Positions 1 through 10,664 of a stretch of 64,000 nucleotides of DNA are shown piece by piece. How positions within the stretch are numbered: the first letter of the stretch is position 1; every line of letters starts with the position of its first letter. Origin of the DNA: Pseudoxanthomonas helianthi (GTDB lineage Bacteria; Pseudomonadota; Gammaproteobacteria; Xanthomonadales; Xanthomonadaceae); NCBI RefSeq assembly GCF_017939625.1, contig NZ_JAGKTC010000004.1, positions 146,460 through 210,459 of the forward strand. The letters run 5' to 3'. The notes under the pieces were generated by a model, which did not search any database, was not told the DNA's origin, and saw only the letters and a list, made by a program, of their open reading frames with translations. The translations under genes were made by a program, and so were the position numbers.

Positions 1-520
1 GGTTGATCGCGCGGAACCCGGGGTCGGCGTCGCACAGGTCGGCGATCAGCTGTTCCATCACCAGCTTGGTGCGGCCATAGGGATTGGTCGCGCGCAGTGG
101 CGCGTCCTCGCGCACCGGCACGCTGTCCGGATCGCCGTAGACGGTGGCCGAGGAACTGAACACCAGCCGCCGCACGTTGGCGTCGCGCATCGCCTGCAAC
201 AGGACGATGGTGCCGCCGATGTTGTTGTCGAAGTAGTCGAGCGGCCGCTCGCAGGATTCGCCGACCGCCTTCAGCGCGGCGAAATGCAGCACCGCGTCGA
301 CCGGAGCGATGGCGAACAGGCGTTCCAGCGCGGCGCGGTCGCGAATATCGACCTGGTGGAACTCGATCGGTTTCCCCACGACCTGCTCCAGCCGGCGCAG
401 GGCCTGCGGCGTGCTGTTCGAGAAGTTGTCGGCAATGACCAGGTCGTGGCCGCGTTCGGCCAGCACGACGGCGGTGTGCCCGCCGATGTAGCCCGCGCCG
501 CCGCAAAGCAATATTCGCAT
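1..520 (-). CDS. galE: UDP-glucose 4-epimerase, 5' part
   Basis: Interconverts UDP-glucose and UDP-galactose in the cytoplasm, supplying precursors for surface polysaccharide. The visible 173 codons start at the ATG whose complement is 518-520 and run off the left edge, so roughly half of a usual ~335-residue GalE is seen. The N-terminus has the Rossmann motif GGAGYIGGHT (short-chain dehydrogenase G-x-x-G-x-x-G), followed by DNFSNS, HFAALKAVGES and the catalytic-Ser region SSSATVYG, with YGRTK carrying the YxxxK catalytic pair near residues 148-152. It is divergent from the UDP-sugar dehydrogenase gene at 703, with a 182-bp gap that must hold both promoters. Homologues acting on UDP-GlcNAc exist, so the exact sugar is not certain. 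Confidence 0.93.
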   Translation of the reverse strand, partial: MRILLCGGAGYIGGHTAVVLAERGHDLVIADNFSNSTPQALRRLEQVVGKPIEFHQVDIRDRAALERLFAIAPVDAVLHFAALKAVGESCERPLDYFDNNIGGTIVLLQAMRDANVRRLVFSSSATVYGDPDSVPVREDAPLRATNPYGRTKLVMEQLIADLCDADPGFRAIN

Positions 521-702
521 CCGGTCCCGTCGCCCCTGTCCGTCGTGGTCGGCACTGGCGATTGTAACGTCGCGCCAGCGCAATTCAGGTCAAACGGGGT
601 TTCGCCTCTCCGAATTGTCCTGCACGGAATGGTTTGCACGTTTCCGCTGCTGCACCCGCTAGACTTCGGGCTGCGTTTTCCACCACAGGGGACGATGTTT
701 CG

Positions 703-1995
<1,293 letters not shown>

Positions 1996-2036
1996 CGGCC
2001 GCGCCCCTCACGCCCACGATTCGCCCGGAAACACCC

Positions 2037-3044
2037 ATGCGCGTACTGGTCACCGGCGCCGCCGGCTTCATCGGCTCGCACCTGAGCCACCGCCTGCTGG
2101 AACGCGGCGACGAGGTGCTCGGCTTCGACAATCTCAACGACTACTACGACCCGACCCTGAAGCAGGCCCGGCTGGACCGCCTGCTGCCGTTACCGGGCTT
2201 CCGTTTCGTCAAGGGATCGCTGGAGGATCGCGCGGCGCTGGAAGCCGCCTTCGACGGATTCCGCCCGCAGCGCGTGGTCAACCTGGCCGCGCAGGCCGGG
2301 GTGCGCTATTCGCTGGAGAATCCGCACGCCTACATCGACAGCAACATCGTCGGTTTCCTGAACGTCCTCGAAGCCTGCCGCCATCGCGGCGTCGAGCACC
2401 TGGTCTACGCATCGTCCAGCTCGGTGTACGGCGCCAACCGCAAGCTGCCGTTCGCGGTGGAGGACAGCGTGGACCATCCGGTCAGCCTGTATGCCGCCAG
2501 CAAGAAGGCCAACGAGCTGATGGCGCATACCTACAGCCACCTGTTCGGCCTGCCCACGACCGGCCTGCGCTTTTTCACCGTGTACGGTCCATGGGGGCGT
2601 CCGGACATGGCCCTGTTCCTGTTCACCCGGAACATCCTGGCCGGCCTGCCGATCGACGTGTTCAACCACGGCCATCACAGCCGCGACTTCACCTACGTCG
2701 ACGACATCGTCGAGGGCGTGATCCGCACCCTGGACCGCGTGCCCGGTCCCGACCCGCAGTACGACCCGCTGGCGCCGAATCCCGGCAGTTCCAGCGCACC
2801 GTACCGGGTCTACAACATCGGCAACCACCGGCCGGTGCAATTGCTGCACTACATCGAAGTGCTGGAACAGTGCCTGGGCCGCAAGGCGCAGATGAACCTG
2901 TTGCCGATGCAACCCGGCGACGTACCCGACACCGAAGCCGACGTGGAAGCGCTGCGCCGCGACACCGGCTATTCGCCGGCCACCGGCGTCGAGGAAGGCG
3001 TGCGCCGTTTCGTCGAGTGGTATCGCGCCTTCTACCGCGCCTGA
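2037..3044 (+). CDS. NAD-dependent UDP-uronate 4-epimerase
   Basis: A 335-residue extended short-chain dehydrogenase that most resembles UDP-glucuronate (or UDP-GlcNAc-uronate) 4-epimerases of capsule and O-antigen loci. It has the Rossmann motif [10 protein letters not shown] at residues 7-16, the family signature DNLNDYYDP, the Ser/Thr-rich ASSSSVYG and the catalytic YAASKK (YxxxK), plus [15 protein letters not shown], which is typical of uronate epimerases. With the dehydrogenase at 703 it would form an oxidation-epimerisation pair that makes a galacto-configured uronic acid for the polymer. The ATG at 2037 follows the preceding stop by 41 bp. A weak hairpin and T-run follow the stop, so this pair may be a transcript of its own. 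Confidence 0.88.
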   Translation: MRVLVTGAAGFIGSHLSHRLLERGDEVLGFDNLNDYYDPTLKQARLDRLLPLPGFRFVKGSLEDRAALEAAFDGFRPQRVVNLAAQAGVRYSLENPHAYIDSNIVGFLNVLEACRHRGVEHLVYASSSSVYGANRKLPFAVEDSVDHPVSLYAASKKANELMAHTYSHLFGLPTTGLRFFTVYGPWGRPDMALFLFTRNILAGLPIDVFNHGHHSRDFTYVDDIVEGVIRTLDRVPGPDPQYDPLAPNPGSSSAPYRVYNIGNHRPVQLLHYIEVLEQCLGRKAQMNLLPMQPGDVPDTEADVEALRRDTGYSPATGVEEGVRRFVEWYRAFYRA

Positions 3045-3055
3045 TCGTTTCCCCG

Positions 3056-3076
3056 CGGCCGAACTGGCCGGTTTTT
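3056..3076 (+). terminator. Candidate intrinsic terminator after the epimerase gene
   Basis: A 5-bp GC stem (CGGCC, loop GAACT, GGCCG) is followed immediately by GTTTTTG, just 3' of the epimerase stop. The stem is short, so termination may be partial. Confidence 0.4.
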
Positions 3077-3080
3077 GATG

Positions 3081-3110
3081 CGTGTCGCGTATTGATCGAT
3101 CAATCGCACA
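3081..3110. promoter_or_regulatory. Palindrome in front of the EPS export operon
   Basis: A perfect 14-bp palindrome, ATTGATCGATCAAT, lies at 3091-3104. It is flanked by GTGTCGCG on the left and CGCACAC on the right, which extend the symmetry imperfectly. It ends 25 bp before the ATG of the first export gene and is AT-rich in a GC-rich genome. An operator for a dimeric regulator is the natural reading, but no regulator is identified here. Confidence 0.4.
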
Positions 3111-3129
3111 CACATCAGGGGACCTCCCG

Positions 3130-3753
3130 ATGAACCGCTTCGTTGCCGGCCTTGTCGTCGTGGTGCAAGGCCTTGTCCTGTCCGCCTGCGCCACTTCCCC
3201 CGGAAAGGACGCGCCTCCGCCGCCGGCGGAAGGGGCGGTGGCCGTGGATGCCTACCACATCGGTGTCGACGACATCGTCCAGGTCAACGTCTGGCGGAAT
3301 CCCGAACTGGGCATCACCGCGCCGGTGCGTCCCGACGGCAAGATTTCGGTTCCGCTGGTGGGCGACGTGACTGCCGGCGGACATACACCGGAAGAAGTGG
3401 CCAAGGACATCGAGACCAAGCTCTCGGCCTTCGTGCGCGACCCGCAGGTCGCGGTGATCCTGACCGACCTGCGCAGCCACGAATACCTGTCGCGCGTGCG
3501 CGTCACCGGCGCCGTGCGCCAGCCGGTGTCCATTCCGTATCGCCCGGGCATGACCGTGCTGGACGCCGTGCTGGCCGCCGGCGGCATCACCGAATTCGCC
3601 GCCGCCGACCGCGCCGACCTGCACCGCAACGCGGCCGGCGAAACCGGCGCCTATGCCGTCCGCCTGGATCGCATCCTCGGCCGCGGCGACCTCAGCACCA
3701 ACTTCCCGGTGGCCCCGGGCGACGTCATCACGGTACCCGAGCGCACATTTTGA
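3130..3753 (+). CDS. Outer-membrane polysaccharide export lipoprotein (OPX/Wza-like)
   Basis: Forms the periplasmic/outer-membrane conduit for EPS export. The 207-residue protein starts at the ATG at 3130, preceded by AGGGGA. It has a lipoprotein signal peptide ending in the lipobox L-S-A-C with Cys20. A Poly_export domain follows (YHIGVDDIVQVNVWRNPEL to RDPQVAVIL) and then SLBB-type segments (VRVTGAVRQPVSIPYRPGMTVLDAVLAAGG; VAPGDVITVPE). Its short length matches the export protein of XrtA/PEP-CTERM EPS loci and GumB rather than full-length Wza. Its stop overlaps the start of the Wzz-like gene (TGATG), so the two are translationally coupled. Confidence 0.92.
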   Translation: MNRFVAGLVVVVQGLVLSACATSPGKDAPPPPAEGAVAVDAYHIGVDDIVQVNVWRNPELGITAPVRPDGKISVPLVGDVTAGGHTPEEVAKDIETKLSAFVRDPQVAVILTDLRSHEYLSRVRVTGAVRQPVSIPYRPGMTVLDAVLAAGGITEFAAADRADLHRNAAGETGAYAVRLDRILGRGDLSTNFPVAPGDVITVPERTF

Positions 3754-5348
3754 TGGACAGCCATAACGCCCAACTTCCCGCCCGGCGCCACTATTCCGCG
3801 CCTTCGGCCACTGGCGCGGTCGCGCTTACGCCGAACGAGCTGATCCCGGTGATGATCAGCGAAGCGAAGCGCAACCGCCTGACCATGGCCGCCGTGTTCT
3901 CCGGCATCGCCCTGTTGGCCTTGCTCGTTGCCCTGCTGATGCCGGGCACCTATGCCGCCTCGACCACCATCCTGGCGCAGGAAAGCGACATCATCCAGCC
4001 GCTGCTCGAAGGCCGCGCGGTGGCGACGCGGGTGACCGACCGTGCCGGCCTGGCCCGCCAGGTGATCTACAGCCGGAAAGTGCTGGGCGAAGCGCTGCAG
4101 GCCGGCGGCTGGCTGGCGGACAAGCCGTCCCCGGTCGAACAGGACCGTTTGATGGAAGACGTGAAGGGCCGCATCGTCGTCACCAGCCCGCGCCCCAACC
4201 TGGTCCAGATCGCCTATCGCGACAGCGATCCGAAGCGCGCCTACGAGGTCACCGAACGCCTGGGCACGGCCTTCATGCAGGAAAGCCTGGCCGGCAAGGC
4301 CCGCGAAAGCCGCGAAGCCTACGAATTCATCGACAGCCGGGTCACCGACTACCACGCCAAGCTGACCGAAGCCGAGAACAGCTTGCGCGATTACCGGGCC
4401 AGGAACATCGATGCCCAGCCCGGCAGCGCCACCGATTCCAACACCCGGATCAGTTCGCTGCGAACCCAGGTCGAACAGACCCGCATGGCGTTGATGGAAC
4501 AGCGCTCGCGCGCCAACGCCGTCGGCGCCCAACTGTCCGGCGAATCGGCGGTGACCGCGGTGCAGACCCGCGAGACCCTGTATCGCGCCCAGTTGCTCGA
4601 CCTGCAAGGCCAGCTGGACCGCCTGCTGCTGAACTACACCGAGCAGCATCCCGACGTGGTCCGCGTGCGCCACCAGATGGCCGACCTGCAACGCGCCATG
4701 ACCGAAGAGCAGCAGCGCCAAGCCTCCGCGCCCCGGGGAAACAGCCCGTTCGACCAGGCGCAGATGAACCCGATGTACCAGGAACTGCGCAGCCAGCAGG
4801 CGCAGGCCCAGCGCGACGCCGCCGCGACCCAGACGCGCCTGAACGAGGCGGAAGCCATGCTCGGCGGCGAGCTGGAGCGCAGCCGCCGCATCGCCGAATC
4901 GGAAAACACGCTGGCCGAGCTGACCCGCGATTACGAAGTGAACCGCGACATCTACCAGGACCTGCTGAAGCGTCGCGAAAACGCCCGCGTGTCGATGGAG
5001 CTGGACCGCGAGCAGCGCGGCCTGACCCTGCGCGTGCAGGATCCGGCGACCATGCCGCTGCGCCCCACCGGCCTGAGCCCGATGCACGTGGTGCTGGCCG
5101 GCCTCGCCCTGGCGCTGGCCATCCCCGCCGGACTGATCTTCCTGCGCGCGCGTTTCGATCCGCGCATCCGTTCCGCGCGCCACCTGCAGAAGGTCGCTCC
5201 GGTCGCCGTACTGACCACGGTGCCGGCCTACTCGTCTTCGCACGACCGTCGCATGCAGATGAAGCGCGACGCCATGGGCCTGGGCATGCTGGCCACGGTG
5301 GCGCTGGCCTACGTACTGGTCTATGCCCTCAAGCAACTGGCGGGATGA
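3753..5348 (+). CDS. EPS chain-length determinant protein (Wzz/GNVR family)
   Basis: Inner-membrane polysaccharide co-polymerase that sets chain length and links polymerisation to export. The 531-residue protein has a first membrane segment near residues 45-65, a long periplasmic coiled-coil-rich region (about 170-400, many Q/E/R/A heptads), and a G-rich motif region (YEVNRDIYQDLLKRRENARV to PATMPLRPTGLSP) just before a second membrane segment near 433-453. A third hydrophobic stretch lies at the C-terminus near 507-525. There is no kinase domain; the BY-kinase-like partner is the next gene. The ATG overlaps the previous stop by one base. Confidence 0.9.
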   Translation: MDSHNAQLPARRHYSAPSATGAVALTPNELIPVMISEAKRNRLTMAAVFSGIALLALLVALLMPGTYAASTTILAQESDIIQPLLEGRAVATRVTDRAGLARQVIYSRKVLGEALQAGGWLADKPSPVEQDRLMEDVKGRIVVTSPRPNLVQIAYRDSDPKRAYEVTERLGTAFMQESLAGKARESREAYEFIDSRVTDYHAKLTEAENSLRDYRARNIDAQPGSATDSNTRISSLRTQVEQTRMALMEQRSRANAVGAQLSGESAVTAVQTRETLYRAQLLDLQGQLDRLLLNYTEQHPDVVRVRHQMADLQRAMTEEQQRQASAPRGNSPFDQAQMNPMYQELRSQQAQAQRDAAATQTRLNEAEAMLGGELERSRRIAESENTLAELTRDYEVNRDIYQDLLKRRENARVSMELDREQRGLTLRVQDPATMPLRPTGLSPMHVVLAGLALALAIPAGLIFLRARFDPRIRSARHLQKVAPVAVLTTVPAYSSSHDRRMQMKRDAMGLGMLATVALAYVLVYALKQLAG

Positions 5349-5358
5349 GGCCAGCCTC

Positions 5359-6129
5359 ATGCCGACGTCTACCGCAAGGAAAACATCCGTGACCCTGGAC
5401 AATCAGCGGCTGAAGGACCACCTCTCGCCCAATTCCGCCGACGCCCGCTCGATCGCGCCGCGCGCGGATTCGACCGCGTTGACCACGCGCGAACTGGAAG
5501 ACCGGCGCATCATCCATCGCAACGATTCGGTCCGCGAGCAGGCCGACGCGTTCCGCGAGCTGCGCACCCGCCTGCTGGCGTTGGGCGGCGAGCGGAATTT
5601 CGTGACCTTGGTCGCCTCGGTCGGGCAAGGCTGCGGCGGCAGCTTCGTCGCCCGCAACCTCGCCGCGGCGTTCGCCTTCGACGACAGCAAGTCGGCCCTG
5701 CTGGTGGACTGCGATGCCCTGCATCCGTCGCAGCACGCGGCACTGCGCGTGGACACCAGCCACGGCGGCCTGATCGACTACCTGGAGGAGCGCCAGCCCG
5801 ACCTCGGCAGCATCCTGTATTCCACCGGCATCCCGCGCCTGCAACTGATCCCCAGCGGCAGCCAGCGCGAGATCACCGGCGAGGCGTTCAGCTCGCTGCG
5901 CATGCGGATGCTGGTCGATTCGCTGCACAGCCGCTACCCGGACCGTTACCTGGTGCTCGATGCGCCGCCCGTCCTCGGCTCGCCGGACGCGCGCATCCTG
6001 TCGGGCCTGGCGGACCTGGTGGTGCTGGTGGCCGGCTACGGCAAGGCCACTCCCGAACAGATCGACAAGGCGGTGGCCAGCTTCGCCCCGGAAAAACTGG
6101 CAGGCGTGGTCTTCAACCACATCCCTTGA
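5359..6129 (+). CDS. CpsD/EpsG-like tyrosine-kinase homologue with altered P-loop
   Basis: Cytoplasmic partner of the chain-length protein, of the bacterial tyrosine kinase (ParA/MinD-like) fold. It has the activating region RELRTRLLALGG and the Walker A' region LLVDCDALHPSQHAAL, and Walker B is LVLDAPPVLGSPDARI. The Walker A loop reads SVGQGCGGSFVARNLA, so the lysine of GxxGxGK[S/T] is replaced by glycine. The C-terminus (VVFNHIP) lacks the usual tyrosine cluster. It may therefore be a regulatory pseudokinase. A GTG at 5389 preceded by AAGGA is an equally plausible start; the ATG at 5359 is given here. It lies directly downstream of the Wzz-like gene. Confidence 0.82.
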   Translation: MPTSTARKTSVTLDNQRLKDHLSPNSADARSIAPRADSTALTTRELEDRRIIHRNDSVREQADAFRELRTRLLALGGERNFVTLVASVGQGCGGSFVARNLAAAFAFDDSKSALLVDCDALHPSQHAALRVDTSHGGLIDYLEERQPDLGSILYSTGIPRLQLIPSGSQREITGEAFSSLRMRMLVDSLHSRYPDRYLVLDAPPVLGSPDARILSGLADLVVLVAGYGKATPEQIDKAVASFAPEKLAGVVFNHIP

Positions 6130-6159
6130 AAACGCGGGCAACCCACCGGTGGCCATGAG

Positions 6160-7461
6160 ATGAAAAAACTGCACGTCAGGATGATGGCCGCAAGCGTTAT
6201 CGCCGCATGCTCCAGCGACGCATGGGCGGCCCGGGTCGACTACACGCTGGATGCCGGCGTCGAGCAGAACAGCAACGTCACCCTCTCGCCGAACGATCCG
6301 ATCGACCAGCGCTACTCGCGCGCCGGCCTCGGCTTCATCATCACCGACAACCTGTCGGCGCTGCAGGTCAACCTCAATGGCCGGGTCGAATACCGCGGCT
6401 ACCGCGACGATGTGTTCGACGACACCGTGGACGGCGTCCTCTCCGGCCGGGTGAACTGGGTCGCGATCCCCGACCGCCTGTCCTTCTCGGCCGAGGACAG
6501 CCTGACGGTGCAGCCGGTCAACGCGCTCGCGCCCAACGCGCCCGGCAACCGCCAGCAGGTCAACGTGTTCTCGCTGGGACCGACCCTGCTGTTCGACTGG
6601 ACGCGGACGCTGCGCGGGCGGGCGGAGCTGCGCTACATCGACAGCAATGCCGAGATCAGCGACGAATTCAATTCGAACCAGCTGACGCTGGCCATGGGCG
6701 CGATCCGCGACCTTTCCCCGACCAGCACCCTGTCGCTGCTGGCCCAGGCGCAGGCCGTCGACTTCGACAACGACGTGGTCGCGCGCGATTACCATCGCTA
6801 CGACCTGTACGCCCGCTACGAACGCAGGCTGGCCCATTTCGAACTGGAGTTCGACGCGGGTTACTCGCGCATCGACTATCGCCGCGGCAAGGGCCGCACC
6901 GACCCGCTGGTGCGCGGCAACCTGAAATGGAACCCGACCGCGCAGAGCGCCTTCACCGCATCCGTTTCCAGCGAATTCTCCGATACCGCCGGCGATGCGC
7001 TCAGCAGCATCTCCATGGAGCCGCCGAGCACGGTGCCGGACAACGTGCTGACCGGCCGTGCGGTGGTCAACGCCTCGCCCTACGTGGTGCGCGGCGCCGA
7101 TCTTGGCTACACGTATTCCGCGACCCGTATCCGCGTGGGCGCGAACGTCTACGCGCAGAAACGCAACTATGTCGATACCGACGCCTTCGACCAGAAGCTC
7201 CGTGGCGCCAGGGCGGACTTCGAATGGGTCCTGCGGCCGTCGCTGACCTTCGGCGTCTACGCGACCCGTGAAAAACTGCACTACACCTCGTTGTCGCGCG
7301 AAGACAAGACCGCGCGCACGGGTGCCACGCTGCGCTACCAGATGTCCCGCCACTGGAGCACGGCATTCAGTTGGGAACACTACAAGCGCGACAGCACCGA
7401 CGCCGGACAGACCGTCGGGCAGAACATCGCCTACCTGAGCATTTCCTACAGCAATCGCTGA
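6160..7461 (+). CDS. Outer-membrane beta-barrel protein of the EPS operon (EpsL/Bbp2-like)
   Basis: A 433-residue secreted protein. The signal peptide is [20 protein letters not shown] followed by AWA, with probable cleavage after A23. The rest consists of alternating amphipathic strands rich in aromatic and charged residues ([40 protein letters not shown]) and ends in a strand, [10 protein letters not shown]. Such a protein is the usual companion in XrtA-type EPS operons (EpsL or PEP-CTERM-associated outer-membrane protein families) and presumably assists export across the outer membrane. The C-terminus lacks the terminal Phe common in BAM substrates. It sits 30 bp after the kinase homologue and 13 bp before the lyase lipoprotein. 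Confidence 0.82.
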   Translation: MKKLHVRMMAASVIAACSSDAWAARVDYTLDAGVEQNSNVTLSPNDPIDQRYSRAGLGFIITDNLSALQVNLNGRVEYRGYRDDVFDDTVDGVLSGRVNWVAIPDRLSFSAEDSLTVQPVNALAPNAPGNRQQVNVFSLGPTLLFDWTRTLRGRAELRYIDSNAEISDEFNSNQLTLAMGAIRDLSPTSTLSLLAQAQAVDFDNDVVARDYHRYDLYARYERRLAHFELEFDAGYSRIDYRRGKGRTDPLVRGNLKWNPTAQSAFTASVSSEFSDTAGDALSSISMEPPSTVPDNVLTGRAVVNASPYVVRGADLGYTYSATRIRVGANVYAQKRNYVDTDAFDQKLRGARADFEWVLRPSLTFGVYATREKLHYTSLSREDKTARTGATLRYQMSRHWSTAFSWEHYKRDSTDAGQTVGQNIAYLSISYSNR

Positions 7462-7474
7462 GGATCATCCCCCC

Positions 7475-9646
7475 ATGACCACGCCATCCCTCTCCCATCC
7501 CTCCATCGGCACGCGGATCAAGTCCGCCGGCCGGACGCTGTCGCTGGCGGTGTTGACCATCATCCTGTGCCAATGCGGCGGCGGGGGCGGGAAAAGCGCG
7601 GCATCTCCGTCGACGCCAACGCCCCCGACCACGCCGACGCCGACCCAGCCCACGGTCTCGATCAGCAACGGCAGCGCGACGGAAGGCTCGGCCCTGGCGT
7701 TCACGGTCAGCCTGTCGGCATCCAGTTCCAGCAGCGTCACGGTCAAGCTGAGTACCGCCAACGGCACGGCCGTCGCCCCGGCCGACTACACCGCCCAGAG
7801 CGGCGTGACCGTCACCATCCCGGCCGGCAGCACCAGCGCAGCGGTCAACGTGCCGACCGTCAACGACACGACCTACGAAGGCAACAAGACCTTCACCGCG
7901 ACGATCAGCAGCCCGACCAATGCAACGCTGGGTACCGCCACCGGAACCGGCACGATCATCGACGACGAAGAACCGACATCGCCGCCCCCGCCTCCGCCGC
8001 CCCCGCCGCCCGTTCCGGCCGGCCAGGACGCCCTGGTCGTCGACGTTTCCTATGTGAATCGCAATTCCGCCGCCTTCACCCGTTTTCGCGAGTGGGTCGA
8101 TTCCGGCCTGACCAGCACCCCCTACGGCTACTCGGCCTACGATCCGGCCTTCATGTACCTGCTGGTCAACGATGCGAAATACTGCAACCGGGCGGTGAGC
8201 CTGGCCGACGCGCAGGTCACCGAAGCGGAGGCGGCGATCAGCGCCGGCGGCAGGCCCGCGATTTCCGGCGATTCCTATCTTGAAGTCGGCCCCATGATCG
8301 CCGACGTGGCCATGACCCTGCACGCGTGTCCGAGCTTCGTCGACCAGGCCAAGCGCACCCGCTGGTCGGCCTATGCCGAACAGGCGATATGGAACGTGTG
8401 GCACCACAACGAAGCCACATGGGGCGGCAAGCTGTTCTCGTGGTCGGGCTGGTCCACCGACAACCCGGGCAACAACTACTACTACAGCTTCCTCGAAGCG
8501 ACCATGTACTGGGGACTGGTGGTCAACAGCACGACCTGGTTGAACGACCTGCGCCAGAACCGCCTGCCGCCGCTGCGCACCTACTTCGCGGCACTCCCCG
8601 GCGGCGGCAGCCGCGAGGGCACCGGCTACGGCACCGCGCACATGCGCCTGTTCGCCGTGTACCGCGTGTGGCGCGACAGCACCGGCGAAGACCTGGCCAA
8701 CGCCAGCCCGCATGCGACCGACAGCATCTTCTACTGGATCCATGCGACGGTCCCGACCCTGGATCGCTTCGCGCCGATCGGCGACCAGTCGCGCGACCGC
8801 GAGGCGAACCTGTACGACTACCAGCGCCGGCTGATGCTGGAAGCGCGCAAGCTGACCACCAACGCCCAGGCCTATGCCTCGTCGTCGTGGTGGCTGAACA
8901 ATATTTCGGTCACTAACATGACCAGCGCCTTCAACCGCCGCTTCGACCTGCTGCCGGCCGGCAGCACCGGCGGCCCGCCTACCGACCTGATCTACCACGC
9001 CACCGGCGTGGGCCATTTCTTCGCACGCACCGGCTGGGACCGCGCGGCCATGTGGATGTCGATCGTCGCCGGCCCGTACAACGAAAGCCACGCGCACCAG
9101 GACCAGGGCTCGTTCTCGTTGTACTCCAACGGCTGGCTGGCGGTCACCGCGAATATCGAAGCGCCTTCGAATGGCATCAACCAGGGCACCGACGTGCACA
9201 ACCTGGTGCGCTTCGTGAACAACGGCACCGTCGCCCGCCAGTGCGAATCGACTTCGCGCGCCTCGACCCTGAGCGTCACCCCCGGCACCGGCGGCGCGTT
9301 CACCGCCACCGCCAACCTGACCCCGGCGTTCTGCGACAACAACGCGGTGACCTCGTGGACGCGGCAGTTCACCTTCGGCAGCCGCAAGCTGACCGTGCGC
9401 GACCAGTTCGCGATCACCGCCGGCACCACCGCGACCTTCCAGGTCAACACGCCGGTACAGCCCGTGCTGGTCAACAGCCGCGAAGCCACTGCCGGCCGCC
9501 TGCGCGTGCGCGTGCTCGAACCGGCCAACGCCACCATCAGCAGCAACTTCAGCTCGGGCAAGTACATCGAAAGCGGCGGCGGCTTCCGCATCGACGTGAG
9601 CGGCGGCACCACCGGCTACTTGGTGGAACTGAGCGAAGTCCAGTAA
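7475..9646 (+). CDS. Lipoprotein with Calx-beta domain, proline hinge and polysaccharide-lyase fold
   Basis: A 723-residue protein. An N-terminal hydrophobic segment leads to the lipobox region ILCQC and a G-rich tether. A Thr/Pro linker precedes one Calx-beta domain (about residues 58-157, with [27 protein letters not shown] and GTIIDDEE). A run of about ten prolines separates this from a large C-terminal region. The C-terminal half carries [20 protein letters not shown], which is the heparinase II/III-like catalytic/metal region of polysaccharide lyases, followed by a beta-sandwich. By analogy with AlgL it would trim or clear polymer in the periplasm. GAGGA overlapping the previous stop is the ribosome site. 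Substrate unknown. Confidence 0.78.
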   Translation: MTTPSLSHPSIGTRIKSAGRTLSLAVLTIILCQCGGGGGKSAASPSTPTPPTTPTPTQPTVSISNGSATEGSALAFTVSLSASSSSSVTVKLSTANGTAVAPADYTAQSGVTVTIPAGSTSAAVNVPTVNDTTYEGNKTFTATISSPTNATLGTATGTGTIIDDEEPTSPPPPPPPPPPVPAGQDALVVDVSYVNRNSAAFTRFREWVDSGLTSTPYGYSAYDPAFMYLLVNDAKYCNRAVSLADAQVTEAEAAISAGGRPAISGDSYLEVGPMIADVAMTLHACPSFVDQAKRTRWSAYAEQAIWNVWHHNEATWGGKLFSWSGWSTDNPGNNYYYSFLEATMYWGLVVNSTTWLNDLRQNRLPPLRTYFAALPGGGSREGTGYGTAHMRLFAVYRVWRDSTGEDLANASPHATDSIFYWIHATVPTLDRFAPIGDQSRDREANLYDYQRRLMLEARKLTTNAQAYASSSWWLNNISVTNMTSAFNRRFDLLPAGSTGGPPTDLIYHATGVGHFFARTGWDRAAMWMSIVAGPYNESHAHQDQGSFSLYSNGWLAVTANIEAPSNGINQGTDVHNLVRFVNNGTVARQCESTSRASTLSVTPGTGGAFTATANLTPAFCDNNAVTSWTRQFTFGSRKLTVRDQFAITAGTTATFQVNTPVQPVLVNSREATAGRLRVRVLEPANATISSNFSSGKYIESGGGFRIDVSGGTTGYLVELSEVQ

Positions 9647-9660
9647 GCCGCGACTCGCAA

Positions 9661-9744
9661 TGGAATCTCCTTCTCCCCGCGTGCGGGGAGAAGAGCCTGC
9701 CCTCGAGTGCTTTAGTCGGGGGTGGCCGCAGGCCGGATGAGGGG
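9661..9744. repeat. Dispersed hairpin repeat, copy 1
   Basis: An 84-bp element nearly identical to 23777-23861. It contains the palindrome CTTCTCCCC-GCGTG-CGGGGAGAAG-type hairpin near its start and the shared 3' block TTTAGTCGGGGGTGGCCG. It lies between two convergent genes, where it could act as a bidirectional terminator. The rest of the 9647-9875 gap shows no gene. Confidence 0.75.
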
Positions 9745-9875
9745 TGGCCCGGAGCCGACACACTTTCGAGGGCCACGGCAATTCGAGTGCGAAAGGCCCC
9801 GACTTTCCCTGCGCTCGATAGGACTTTGCTTCGGAACGGACACCAACTCCGGTCGCCCCTCACCTTCGGCCAGCA

Positions 9876-10664
9876 TCAAACCCCGCCGCGCTTGCGCAAC
9901 GCGTGCTTCACGTACTGCAGCATGTACCAGGCGGCGCGCGGCGGCGACAGTCCTTCGACTTCGCGATAGATGCGCCACTGCCAGCCTGCGGCGCGCAGCT
10001 TGTTCGCCGACACCGATCCGTTGCGCACCAGGTAGAACGCCAGTGGTTCCGTGCCGGGCACGCAGACCGCGCGACCTGCGCGCCGCACCCGATCCAGCCA
10101 GAACACATAGTCCTCGTGGCCAAGGCGTTGGAACTCGACGTCGCCCAGGCGCCGGTCGTACATGCCGGTGAGATTGCCGATGTGGTTGCTGCCCAGCATC
10201 TCGCGGTATCCGACTTGTGCCGGCGGTTGCACCCGCGACAACAGGCGTCCGTCCTCGGCGACGCGCTGGTAGGCTGCGTAGCTGACCAGGGCGTCGCGCT
10301 TGCGCATTTCCGTGAGCTGCAGTTCCAGCTTGCGCGGCATCCACCAGTCGTCGCTGTCCAGGAACGCGACATGACTGCCGCGCGCGGCGGCAATGCCGGT
10401 GTTGCGCGCGGCGGCAACCCCGGCGTTGGTCTGGTGCAACGGACGGACCCGCGCGTCGCGCGCGGCGTATTCGGCGATGATCGCCGCCGAACCATCGCGC
10501 GAGCCATCGTCGACCAGGACCAGCTCCAGCGCGGCGAAGGTCTGCGCCAGCACCGAGTCGATCGAGCGCCGCATCGTCGACTCGGCGTTGTAGACCGGCA
10601 TGATCACGCTGACCAGCACATCGCCGGTCGCAGCCGCGGGATCGGGGATCGGCTCCGCGTTCAT
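9876..10664 (-). CDS. Family 2 glycosyltransferase
   Basis: A 262-residue GT-A-fold glycosyltransferase that transfers a sugar from a nucleotide donor during repeat-unit assembly at the cytoplasmic membrane face. N-terminal VSVIMPVYNAESTMRRSIDS and LVLVDDGSRDGS are the nucleotide-binding strands, NAGVAAARNTGI is the conserved helix, and FLDSDDWW supplies the DxD metal site. There is no membrane segment. It overlaps the upstream gene by four bases (ATGA) and is the last gene of the 9,876-11,854 pair. Donor and acceptor are not predictable. Confidence 0.88.
   Translation of the reverse strand: MNAEPIPDPAAATGDVLVSVIMPVYNAESTMRRSIDSVLAQTFAALELVLVDDGSRDGSAAIIAEYAARDARVRPLHQTNAGVAAARNTGIAAARGSHVAFLDSDDWWMPRKLELQLTEMRKRDALVSYAAYQRVAEDGRLLSRVQPPAQVGYREMLGSNHIGNLTGMYDRRLGDVEFQRLGHEDYVFWLDRVRRAGRAVCVPGTEPLAFYLVRNGSVSANKLRAAGWQWRIYREVEGLSPPRAAWYMLQYVKHALRKRGGV

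Noticed and set aside
521..702. A possible sigma-70-like promoter for the dehydrogenase (TTGCAC and TAGACT).
   Set aside because: The spacing of about 20 bases is too wide and the match too weak to report as a feature.
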